The notes under the pieces are model-generated. The model searched no databases. It saw nothing but the letters and a program-made list of their open reading frames with translations, and had not been told where the DNA came from. Shown here in pieces: positions 18,894 through 28,969 of a stretch of DNA of 64,000 bases. The translations under genes were made by a program, and so were the position numbers. Origin of the DNA: Arctopsyche grandis (taxonomy: Eukaryota > Arthropoda > Insecta > Trichoptera > Hydropsychidae). The DNA is taken from NCBI RefSeq assembly GCF_051622035.1, contig NC_135356.1, positions 12,076,079-12,140,078 of the forward strand, in the 5' to 3' direction. The stretch's first letter is position 1. Each line of letters begins with the position of its first letter.

Positions 18894-21014
18894 GGGGGAC
18901 CACTAGTGTGACCGCGCGAAAAAAAGGTGATTTTCGGGAATTAAAATAAAAAAAACTACTGGATGGAATGTTTTATCGTTTTATGGATATATGTATAGAT
19001 ATATACTAAATACATAATAAAAGTTTTTAGACAAAAAAATTGAAAATTCAGCGAGTTATACGTAATCTCCCAAGGCTCCAAAAAAAAAAGTACCCCCACT
19101 GCTGCAGTGATAGCGACCTTCACAGTGCCTGAAATCAAAAAATTCAAAAAGTTTATTAAACTAGAAGATATTTGCCGTACCATGAACCTCGATCAAAAAA
19201 AAAAATTGAAATTTAACAAAATGGCGGAGTTTTAAAAAAAAAAATCAAATTTCGCGCATAAATTTGTTGATTTTTGGCCTGCCAAAATTACATTTTTTAT
19301 TCAATCGGAAAACTGGAGGTTCATGGCACGCAGAAACATATATAAAAGAAGCTGAAAAAAAAATCAAATCGATCGGATGATTCATTCTCGAGTTACAACT
19401 GCAGCAAATTTGAAAAATGTAGTTTCGAGAAAAACGCGTTTGAAGTTTAAGTTACTGATTTCGTGGTTATAAATCAAGAAATATCATACCTACTGTTAAT
19501 CTGCTATTCCAGGCCCATACAGTGCACCTTCCTCTTCTTCGAAAGACAGCTGTTGGGCTGCTAAAGCTTTTCTTCGAGCTAATCGGCCCTCTTTTGAAGC
19601 AGCCTGTTAACGATGATCTGCCATTCGAAGCCTCGTATCATCTTTGTCAACGGCATAATCGTTCGCTGCAGGTCCAATTATAATTCCCATTACATTGAAC
19701 ATTTTTAAAATTGGTGAATAACCGTCATTAAATATTGATGTAGCAAAATAATTTGATAACTCTATCGTTTTGAGACCACTGTGGAGGTGTTTCGGAGCAA
19801 AGTGCCATAGCAAGCCATTATAACTTTCGTTATTGTTCTGAGTATTATTAGTAATAATTTATTACCCAGACATCTTTCGAGTAAATCACGCCGACTCAAG
19901 TCTTCAAATATTGGTTTCAGAGCATTTTTTCTTTTCCCATAAAACACAACTCTGACAGTAAGTTGACTTGACACACGAGTCGATGATCTTCTTACTAAAC
20001 TTTCCAACAAGAGTTACTACGCCAAACCGTGAAGTGTGGCCACGTTTCTTCCACGTGCCATCTCCAGAAACCGTCAAATTTGTCTCGGAGTCTTCTTCTT
20101 CCAGTGTCAACTTTTTCTCTTCTTCTACAGCTCTTTGCATACTAAATTTACAAATTGATTCTGCTGATGTCCATAAATTCGCAAAGCATCCACTGAAAGT
20201 TTGAGTATGGAATTTACGTATTAGATCCATCAAACCACAAAAAAGATTCACTCCGTTTATTCCGATACCTAAAAGTCGCATCACAGCCACTATGCGTCTA
20301 TTTATTTCAAATGCATTACCAATCATAGGCCCGGAATTGATGTACGAAACACCGCATTCACATATTACAGCAATTTTGAATCCTAAGCCTCGCGGACTTG
20401 CTTGATTGAACGTAATTTTTTTTTCACAAGTTTTGCACATCACTAAATTACTTATTGCAGAAAAAACAGAAATAAACTGGAGATTACTATAACCGTGCGT
20501 TGGATCAATCACAATTTCTTCGTCCTTATTGTGTAAAAGTTTGTCAGCTGACGTACTGGTATTTGCGGTGGACTGTTCACATGTATGTTGATTAGCCGAA
20601 AATTTTCGTTTTTTAGAAGTTGATCTACGCGTGGGATCAACATGGGAACCCTTTTGTTTTGAATACTGAGAACTCATTTTTGCTAAAATTTTGTACGATG
20701 TTCTCACTATAACGGTCACAATAAAACTGGAAGAGAGTTTAAATGTGCCAAATTCTAGCATCTCCAAAACAGCCAGGTATACGACCCGTTTTTAATGACT
20801 TTTCTGGCTGACAGAACCAGAACAATAACTGCGTTATGATCCGTACGCTAACGCAACTTTCGAACCGACGTCAGCTGCTCTTCGGATGGCTGTAACTCAA
20901 AAACTATTCGAGATATGCACTTGAAAATTTAGTATGTTATTTTTAAAGGTATGGACTATCGAAATGTGCAAAAAAAAAAACGATTTTTTCAAAATGTCAC
21001 ACTAGTGGTCCCCC
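18894..21014 (-). mobile_element. Kolobok-like DNA transposon with TTAA duplication
   Basis: The ends are inverted repeats GGGGGACCACTAGTGTGAC, flanked by TTAA at 18890-18893 and 21015-21018. The uninterrupted target (AAAGGGTTAAGCAAATG) is present at 25633, 35202 and 39721, confirming the borders and the TTAA duplication. The element is 2,121 bp and carries a Mutator-type transposase remnant on the minus strand. TTAA target sites and G-rich ends are known for Kolobok elements; piggyBac also uses TTAA but has CCC ends and an unrelated transposase. Confidence 0.9.
19496..20677 (-). pseudogene. Mutator-like transposase (PF20700-type), internally deleted
   Basis: The chosen start is ATG 20677 (MSSQYSKQKGSH), giving a basic N-terminus with KKRK. 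Then LVMCKTCEKKITF and KIAVICECG form a zinc-ribbon-like Cys pair set, FEINRRIVAVMRLLGIGING follows, and VSGDGTWKKRGHTSRFGVV gives the first-Asp block of the Mutator-like family. The frame ends near 19904. Other frames carry FEDLSRRDLLERCLG, then NTQNNNESYNGLLWHFAPKH and the C-terminus LARRKALAAQQLSFEEEEGA. Between CVLWEKKK and NALKPIFEDL the family normally has a long stretch with a GDGDSK-like motif, which is missing. There is also a TAA in the tail near 19608. It is dead. Motif memory, not a search, supports the family call. Confidence 0.8.
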
Positions 21015-21185
21015 TTAAGCAAATGTCACATTCGTATGGTTTTTATCCAATGTGATTTATTTATTTGATTTTTCCCTTTTGACAGTCCCTTTGACAAAAA
21101 AGGGGCGAATGTATGGAAAGACATTCCATCCTTCTTATGATATTGTAAAATTTATTGAGGACATGAAATTACATAATTTTTAAAT

Positions 21186-21400
21186 TTTTAAACGCCAGAC
21201 CATAATTTTTTTGAAGTAACCCGACATATGGAAGGCCTGGTAGTTTTGTACTTTTTTTTAACGTATACCTCAGTGTATTATTTTGCATAAAATATTATGC
21301 AGTACCTGCAGTCATAATGTCTGATATTGAGGGCAAAAAAACATTTTGCAGAGCAATAAGGTACTGATCCTGACGAATAGTCCCTTTGACAAAAAAGGAG
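21186..21400 (-). pseudogene. Tc1-type transposase fragment 2
   Basis: A more decayed version of 18354-18575 in repeated segment A, with the MQNN motif still visible and stops around it. The match in segment B is 35440-35640. Confidence 0.6.
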
Positions 21401-22400
21401 GGGGGGGGTGACACCACTGCCGATGAGTGTTACAGCCGTCTATGTTCTCTGAATAGGACAACACATTTGATGGGTAGGAGAATCACGCGGTCTATTTTTC
21501 CTCTCTTTTCGGTCAATGACGTTCTGTCTTAACTGGCATCTTCAGACGATCTCTTCTGATATAAATATTGCATCTATTCAATTATAATAGAAGCCTGTGT
21601 GCACATAATTGTGCACTCGGAAAATTATCATAATTCCGATCAACGGAATTAATAATTTATTATAATTAAAAAATTATATAATTTTTTTGAAAAAAAAAAC
21701 TCATCCGATCGCAATCATAATCACAATCTGTTAAAATGTATGCGGGATGCTTTGGATAATGTAGTACATACATGACGGTTTTTTTTTCGCTCCATTTTTT
21801 AGTTTTTTAAAACCAGTCTGATCAGATAGATCCTTATTTTGATTATATATGTATGTATGTTTATTCATTTTTTGAATATAATGTGGGTTTCGTGGGAACC
21901 GGGTAGTTCCTCCCCCACGAGTCAGGACCTCTCTTTTTAAGGTTCTACATGTTAGAAAACCGGTGTTTCTAGCTGTCCTTCGCCAACAATAAATGATCCA
22001 ATATGTTCTTTAGCAGGTTCTCGGTTGACGTCTCCTCTCTTTTCGTTCGTTTTTAATATTCTTATTGATAGTTGGTGATTATTTTTAGTAATCGTTTATA
22101 TTTTCACATTGCTTGACTATGGTATACACATTTGAAGTACCGCCATCCCAAAGGTGCTATGTTTTCATTTCTTTCTTAGTCTGAGGCTCTTAGGCAGAGT
22201 TCTGCTGTTAAATTTGTGGCGAATGTATGGAAAGACATGCCATCTTTCTCATTTTATTGTCATAAGACATCCTTCTTATGATATTGTAGAATTTATTGAG
22301 GACACGTGATGTAATTTCAATACACACACCTTTTTGTCCTTTTGTAATTTTGATGAACGCTGTTCTAGTTACATATGTGCAGACGTTTTCGATTGCTTCC

Positions 22401-22480
22401 AATCCCGGAAGGTTACTTCAGCACCGGGATTGCGGTGCTGGGAATTTCCGATCCCGGGATCCCGGTGCTAGCACCGGGAT
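22401..22480. repeat. CCGG-rich palindromic cluster
   Basis: Contains ATCCCGGGATCCCGG and CCCGGTGCTAGCACCGGG, both self-complementary, plus further CACCGGGAT units. Copy B is at 36647-36726. Confidence 0.8.
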
Positions 22481-23639
22481 TTGAAATGTATAAGAAAAAA
22501 AAGTTCAATTGCATGTTTTCATATCTCATAAACGTTCAATTGCATTTTGCAAACTCTCCCGATGTTTCACGCAAAATATACACCCATGTTGGCTCACTAA
22601 TTTTGGGAGTTTGGCTACATTATTTAAATTTTCGGTTCGCATCCATAAATTTCTAAGATTAAATAAAACACATCCGAAAATGTAATAAAATAAAGTAAAA
22701 AACATCGCTTCATTGATTCGTTTTTTACATATAGTAAAAAATAAAAAAAACTTCAATTACATTTACTTTTTGTAAAAAAAATCGGATGTGACCAACCTAC
22801 GACTTAATCTATGTATTTGAGGAATATAAGATGGATAAAAAACAAAATTCGATAATCGAACATACATATGTATGTATGTACTTACACGTTCACACATACC
22901 GGCAATGAGCATTTTCAATACAAATTGAACACAAATGTAGGACAACTTACACAAGACAAAAGTTCTACTTCCGGCTTACGAATTCCGACCAAAAAAGAAT
23001 ACAAATATAAATTTTCATCTAAATATGTTCAGGGCGTTGAAATAATCGTTTTCACAACATTTTTGTCTTTTTGGTTACGAATTTTGTGATTCATAACCGG
23101 AATGATTTTTGATTTGATTTTTGATGAAAAAAAATCACGAAGTGATTATTTTCACTCAACCATGTGTCTCAAAGTTAATTTTTTTCTTCATGGCTCTATA
23201 GTATTCTGATTTCTAACTGGCATCTTCAGACGATCTCTTCTGATATAAATATTGCATCTATTAAATTATAATAGAATCGTAATTCCGATCAACGGAATTG
23301 ATAATTTATTAATAATTAAAATATTAAATTTTTTTGAATTAAAAATTCATCCGATCGCAATCATAATCATAATCTGTTAAGATGTATGCGGGATGCTTTG
23401 GATGTTTGAGACCGAAAGCAGATTGAGTCTTAAATAAAAACTAAGGAATGATTGGTTGTTTTATGATATCCTCAGACAGCAACCTCCTGACGCCAATCCT
23501 CAGGAATTTTCTCCTCCGGTTCCCAAGTGTTCTATCTCTGGATACTGTTTACTTTATCTACACACAGTATGTAGTAACAACAATATTCTGAAACAACTGG
23601 TTTCATGACTTTTTCGTTGAAATTTCGAAAACTCCGATT
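22481..23639. other. Repeat-derived, no gene
   Basis: 22786-23090 resembles the left part of the 1.19-kb element at 12883 (GGATGTGACCAACC, AATCTATGTATTTGAGG, TACTTCCGG). 23215-23400 repeats 21535-21760 (GGCATCTTCAGACGATCTCT). No open frame of interest. Confidence 0.6.
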
Positions 23640-23999
23640 TTCCGCACGAAGTCCACTCCTAGCAGGACTTCGTCATGGATATCGGCCACGGCGAAATTTC
23701 ACTTGATTATGATTATGATTTGCTCATGCACTTGATCTTGACCTCTGCACCGGTGTCGAAAAATCTCTGCACCGGTGTCGACAACCATTTGACACGGTAT
23801 GTCACCAATCGTTGCCCGCCAATGTAAGCTCGCTGGGTGGTCCTCTCTCGCCTTTGAATGCCGCCAAATGCAATGCATGGCACATGGCATTCTGTCCATG
23901 GCACGAAGTAGCTCAGCTGTCGTCAGATCTCTTCGGTCGCCGACTATTTCTATTTCTTCGTTGCTCTGCTCATCTCCGATTCCACTTGACTGACACCAA
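23640..23999 (-). pseudogene. LTR-retrotransposon leader and aspartic protease remnant (A)
   Basis: Just inside the LTR, the minus strand starts TTGGTGTCAGTC, a plausible primer-binding region. It then encodes ATIGDIPCQMVVDTGAE, the DTGA active site of a retropepsin, and in another frame DIHDEVLLGVDFVRKIG, the flap-to-C-terminal LLGxDF block. Frameshifts and loss of about 110 bp seen in copy C show it is dead. Gypsy-like. Confidence 0.75.
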
Positions 24000-24315
24000 T
24001 GTTGCGTGGACGTGAAGTGGGGGCTTCTAGAATCGGAGAGAAAGACGCAGGAAGTTGTAGTAGCGGTTTATTGGTCTGCTCTCGTTGGCACTCCAGGTCG
24101 GAATGCTTTCCAGACCGAGAGCGCCCCATATTTATACCCGTTGGGCACAATACACATACATGTAAACTATTGGTCGATGAGTGGGGCGATCCCATTGGCC
24201 GTTACATACGGCTTATTCATTAGGCGAGGACATTTTGGCGCGAGCGAGAGATCAGGTGATCAGCGCTCGTAAGCCATTGGTCCACGAGCACCACCCACCT
24301 AATCTCTACGTTACA
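24000..24315 (-). mobile_element. Gypsy-like LTR, copy A
   Basis: 316 bp, TG...CA (minus strand TGTAACGTAG to CCACGCAACA). On the minus strand it has GGGTATAAATATGGGG as a TATA box and CCAATAAACCGC as a polyadenylation signal, giving the orientation. The internal side lies at lower coordinates, so it is a 5' LTR on the minus strand without its 3' partner. Confidence 0.82.
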
Positions 24316-25354
24316 TTATCAATAATAATTTCAGGCTCGTTGTCAAAGTCATATAAAGAGTTATTACTTGGGAATTGATTATTGTCGATTCATTCATTTT
24401 CAGAATCAGTAGGAAAAAATTTGCCGCTTATCAGATCGTTTTCATACTTTGACACATTACTCATTTTGGTCATCAATTTAAGTAAATGGATCCTCCGCCA
24501 TTACGATAGAGATAAAATATCGTTTAAGACGCGTTTGAAGTTTGCAAATTTGAAATCTTGGTGACGTCTATGTAGTCTGTAGTTTTATACATAGATGGCG
24601 GTAGTAAGATAAAATTATTGGTATTTTTATTCAAAATAATAATTTTGATTATATTCAAATTTTTTATTATAATGTGGGTTTCGAGGGAACCAGGTAGTTC
24701 CTCCTCCACCAGTCATGACTGAATGACTGGAAGTCCTCCTATTTTTTGAGCTTCTGGTTTTACTTCGCCGTCGGTCCCGATTACCGTGGCGTTGTTCTTT
24801 ATCGAATATGACATTGGCGCCCGCTTCTGTGAGTCAGGACCGAATGACTGAGTGACAGCTCCAATGTCTCTTTGGGGTCACCTCATCACTCCCCACCTTT
24901 CGTCTTGGTGACACATGATCGCGGCTTTAAGTTGCCCGTGGAACCTCTACCATCCCATTTGCTCCAGTCAACCTATTTAATTTTTTTAATAGTGTTCTCC
25001 AATTGTCGTCCTTGGTCGGTTAGTTTTGTCGGCTAACAGTTAATTTTGCTAGTGCATAACGGTAAAAATAACACTTTTTTCTACATGTTTCGCCCGATGT
25101 TTACTAGTCCGCCTTATGTATTGTTTTTTGTAATTTGTACCGAGAAACGATTTTCGAATGCAAACCCATACAACAAAGTTGTGACGTGTTCGGTGCAATA
25201 AATTTTGTTTACGACATACAATTCTTTTAGTTACTATTACTAGTAAGCAAATAGTTGAAAAAACAACAATTTTGGGGTTGAGGAAAATTTTTTTGAATCA
25301 ATAAGGATTTACATATATTTAATATACATATAATATAAAATAATAATATTTAAT
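24316..25354. other. Repeat segment without recognised gene
   Basis: Present twice (37556-38594). 24674-24720 (ATAATGTGGGTTTCGAGGGA) also recurs at 21881. Short frames only. Confidence 0.55.
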
Positions 25355-25498
25355 ATCCCATCGGCCATCTTCTAACAATATTTTAAATCAACTGACAGAC
25401 GCGATTTTAAAAATATGTCAATAAAGCTAGATGCATTATTTTATATGTATTACTTTTTTGTGTTTCCGAAGGTTTGAATTTTTATCAAACGACTTTAA

Positions 25499-25637
25499 CC
25501 CTTTGTGGCCCAACCTCTTTTTGCTTTTTTTCTCTGGTAACGCTAAAATCGAAGTGGTGTCGAAATCGAACCACTGGGACACTAGGGAAAAATATTGAAA
25601 TTGTGGTCATTCCACGGCACCACTGGGACACAAAGGG
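25499..25637. mobile_element. piggyBac-like MITE, copy 2
   Basis: Same 139-bp element as 18751-18889, TTAA at 25495-25498 and 25638-25641. Its right TTAA is uninterrupted. Confidence 0.88.
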
Positions 25638-25857
25638 TTAAGCAAATGTCACATTCGTATGGTTTTTATCCAATGTGATTTGTTTTGTTTATCGTGAGGT
25701 CCTATTGTTGAGCAAACGACTTTAAACAAGGTTCACATTTATTTGATTTTTCCCTTTTGACAGTCCCTTTGACAAAAAAGGGGCGAATGTATGGAAAGAC
25801 ATTCCATCCTTCTTATGATATTGTAAAATTTATTGAGGACATGAAATTACATAATTT

Positions 25858-26044
25858 TTGCGCCACGCATTGCTGCACACAACCTCGTCGACAGATTTCG
25901 TGCTTCCCCTCGGGCCTTCTCGAAGAATTGATATACGGACGTCGAATTGCCGTAGCGTTTTGTGAGTTTCTCAATTAGTAGCTGGTAGTCGTCCTGCCTA
26001 CCTCCGAGGTACCTGACCCATCGTATGTCGGGATTCTCAGGCAA
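25858..26044 (-). pseudogene. Gypsy-like gag fragment
   Basis: DDYQLLIEKLTKRYG, then YQFFEKARGEARNLSTRLCA, the same gag segment as in 39962-40250. It joins a partial Tc1/piggyBac-MITE unit on its left. Confidence 0.6.
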
Positions 26045-26179
26045 AATTTTACCGTGGCCGCACAGGTGATAATAGTAATCCCATGGAAATGTCTGGTGGC
26101 CGCACCAAATTTAATCAAATAAATTAAAGTTACAAAAAAAATGGATCAATTTGTTCATAAAATAAAAGAAATTTTAACA

Positions 26180-26430
26180 TTTTGCAGTGGAAATTGCTCA
26201 ATAGTCCTTTCTTCCAGTGCAAGCCGCATTGCTGCTTCTAAGTTTGCGTCTGTCAGCTGGTTTCTAAATTTTGTGCAATTACACTGAATGATCTTTCGCA
26301 ATATACGGTAGTGGGAAATATAGATAATATTAATAAAACAATTGTTGCCAAATCTTTATATTGGTTTCATTGTCAACGTATATTTCCGACCAAAATTTTT
26401 GAACCGAAATATTATTAAAATGCAAATTAA
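26180..26430 (-). pseudogene. hAT transposase C-terminal remnant
   Basis: Across frames the minus strand gives VQKFWSEIYVDNE, then ARSFSVIAQN and NQLTDANLEAAMRLALEERT. ERSFS followed by LTDxNLEAAMRLAL is the end of hAT-type transposases. Frames change at least twice. Confidence 0.65.
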
Positions 26431-27578
26431 GTACTTGATCGTGATTAATTTCTAATAATGCATATTTTACGTTAGCCCAGTTAATTAATCTCAAAACTGA
26501 AAATGATTTTAATCCATTTTGTAGTACTATGAAATTTTAATTTGTCATCATAATAAAAGGGGAAGATATAAAAGAAACAGTTTTAAAAAAATTGAATTCT
26601 TCGAACCTTATATCAAGTTCCAGATTCAGAGATTAAAGACACTATTATTTGAGTTGTGTCTGTCATCTTAATATGTCATGGCATGTAGTCCGACCGATCT
26701 GTGAGGTGGATTATATGCCATCTCGCTGGCACCTAACATATTACGCGATACAACCATATATACAAAAATATATCCAAACTTAGTAAAGATTGGCTAGTCT
26801 CCGCTCTGGTAACTCAAAAACGTGATTTTTTGTTGCTCAGTGTAATTGGTGATTAGTTTTAATAATCGTTTATATTTTTCCACATTGCCTGACGATGGTA
26901 TACACATTTGAAGTACCGCCATCCCAAAGGTGTTATTTTTTCATTTCTTTCTTAGTCTGCCTCTACAGCGCGGGCAGCGTTCTGCTGTTAAATTTATGGC
27001 GAATCCAAAGAGCTTCAATAACTTTTTTAATATAATTTATGAGCATTTCGCCAGTGCACCCTAGCCGAAAAATGACAATTTCTTTGATGTCTTTCTCTGT
27101 GTTATCGTATTGCTGGATCGATATTAATAATTTCATCAGTGGACATCCTTTTTATGATATTGTAGAATTTATTGAGGACACGTGATGTAATTTCAATACA
27201 CTAACCTTTTTGTCCTTTTGTAATATTGATGAACGCTGTTCTAGTTATGTGCAGACGTTTTCGATGGCTTCCTATTTATAAAAGGTCAGTTGTATCACTC
27301 GACCACATTTTAACACCCACACACAAAGTGTTTTTTAGTTCAAACCTATTTCACTTTTACAAAAGAATGCACAATTTTAATGTGAAAAAAAATCTTCATC
27401 CTGCATACATCACAATCTGTTAAGATGTATGCAGGACGCTTTGGATAATTTAGTACATACATGACGGTTTTGAGCTCATTTTTTGGTTTTTTAAACCAGT
27501 CTGATCAGATCCTTCTTTTGAGCCGTCTCTGTTCTCTGAATAGGACAACACATTTGAAGGACACGTTTGTGCTACTAG
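26431..27578. other. Repeat-derived, no gene
   Basis: 26845-27000 carries the GACGATGGTATACACATTTG repeat; 27150-27260 repeats 22265-22390; 27410-27560 repeats 21720-21830 and the GAATAGGACAACACATTTGA block. Confidence 0.6.
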
Positions 27579-27738
27579 TGTAACATAGAGATTAGGTGGG
27601 TGGCGCTCGTGGACCGATGGTTTACGAGCGCTAATCACCTGATCTCTCATTCGCGCCAAAATGTCATAAACGACTTCTAAAACAGTCCTGCGTCTTTCTC
27701 TCCGATTGTGGAAGCCCCCTCTTCACGTCCCCGCAACA
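27579..27738 (+). mobile_element. Gypsy-like LTR, internally deleted, plus orientation
   Basis: Starts TGTAACATAGAGATTAGG and ends CGTCCCCGCAACA, matching both ends of the 316-bp LTRs, but with about 155 bp missing from the middle (the TATA region). A further scrap of the missing middle, reversed, is at 28291-28365. Confidence 0.75.
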
Positions 27739-28969
27739 TTTCTACAACACCTTGATCAAGCACTGGTTCTTTAGCAGGGGGAAATTCTAATAGTAGATTG
27801 CACAAAGTGGACGATCCAAGGTTTCCTCACTTCTCACCAGACGTATACTGAAGCTGTACTTCCAGTATCGTCAGCCGATCAAGGCCGAGCTGATCGGGAC
27901 TCGGTGACGAGAACGTGGGCCACGTAAACACCAATGTTTACGCGGCGACCGTTGGCGAACAAGTCGTGTACGCTGACCAGGGTGGTCAGCACCAAAAAAC
28001 ATCGGCCAAATCGTGGGTCGTAAGGCCACGAAAGCCGACCATCAGACAAGTAGTCTGAACAAAGGGCACATGAGCACGCATCGGTATTCGGTCGAAGGGT
28101 TTCGATCAAAACACCCACGACTCCGAGGTCGACCAACGATGCAACATTTTGGCTAGAGAACCTATTGTGATGGCCGCGTCGAGAGGAAGGTGTTGGGGCG
28201 TGGAGTCGGGCAGCTGCAGCAGCTGGAGCAGCCTCGGCACGACTCCCTGCTGGATGAGGCTGGCCTTCTGCTGGCGAGGGCTGCTGTCGATGAGTTAGGC
28301 GATCCTATTGGCCGTTAGATACGGCTTACTCATTCGGCGAGGACATTTTGGCGCGAACGAACCTACACTATTATGTTCGTCGGCAATCACGCGGTCTTTG
28401 TTTCCTTTCTTTTCGGTCAATGACGTTCTGTCCTAACTGGTATCTTCTAATATAAATATTACATCTATTCAATTATACTAGTGGCCATGTTTTATGATGT
28501 ATTTATGAAGTGAATTATGATGAACGATGATATTTTTTCCCATCTATTAGTACACAATGAAATAAAATTGAGTTTGAAATGTTACAAAAATTTCGTCAAT
28601 TTCTCAGAAAAATAATAATAAATCATCCATCGGATGGCTTGTAAATGTAACTGTTGGAAATTTCTTCTTCATTCCATAAGGATTTACATGTGTTTAATAT
28701 ATTATAATACAATTCAATACAACGACGATTTTATTGTATGTATGTATGTAGGTTAAGGATTGCGGTAATTCTCTTTTTTTGTGGTGGTTCAATGTTATTC
28801 TTCTGTGTAATAGATATTGTATTTTACATTATGGGGATAGGGTGATTGAGACGAAGGTGTTGGTTATGCACAAAAATTTATTTACATACATATGTAAATA
28901 GGGTATTTTTCCCTGTGTGTATGTACCTACGTATGTTTTGAATTCTCGCTGTTTTCATCCTTGTATTTT
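27739..28969. other. GC-richer patch and AT-rich flank, no identified gene
   Basis: 27840-28300 is clearly GC-richer than its surroundings and is probably internal sequence of an LTR element, since it sits between two LTR scraps; I could not identify a gag or pol motif in it. 28450-28969 is AT-rich with a TATG microsatellite near 28736. Confidence 0.4.

Larger units (their letters stand above)
21019..25354. repeat. 4.3-kb repeated segment, copy A
   Basis: Matches 35211-38594 (copy B) at very high identity, in blocks. Copy A lacks about 60 bp near 21058 (between two GATTT repeats), has about 70 bp extra near 22735-22805, and keeps 22965-23893, which B has lost. A third copy (C, 40866-42107) covers A's 23284-24411. 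It contains Tc1 fragment, spacer repeats, CCGG palindrome, protease remnant and an LTR. Confidence 0.9.

Noticed and set aside
21402..21412. G-runs at 21402 and 35645, and the poly-C tract at 10386, as G-quadruplex control elements
   Set aside because: They are plain homopolymers that vary in length between copies and have no spaced four-run structure.
22208..22402. MEAIENVCTYVTRT frame as a gene
   Set aside because: It is part of a dispersed repeat present at several places with stops in other copies; no family recognised.
23950..24272. 81- and 88-codon frames repeated at 37190-37512 and 41646-41968
   Set aside because: They recur because the LTR recurs; they span the LTR border, and its TATA and AATAAA signals explain the sequence.
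27879..28136. 85-codon minus-strand frame in the GC-richer patch
   Set aside because: No motif was found; the patch sits between LTR scraps and several frames are open because of composition.
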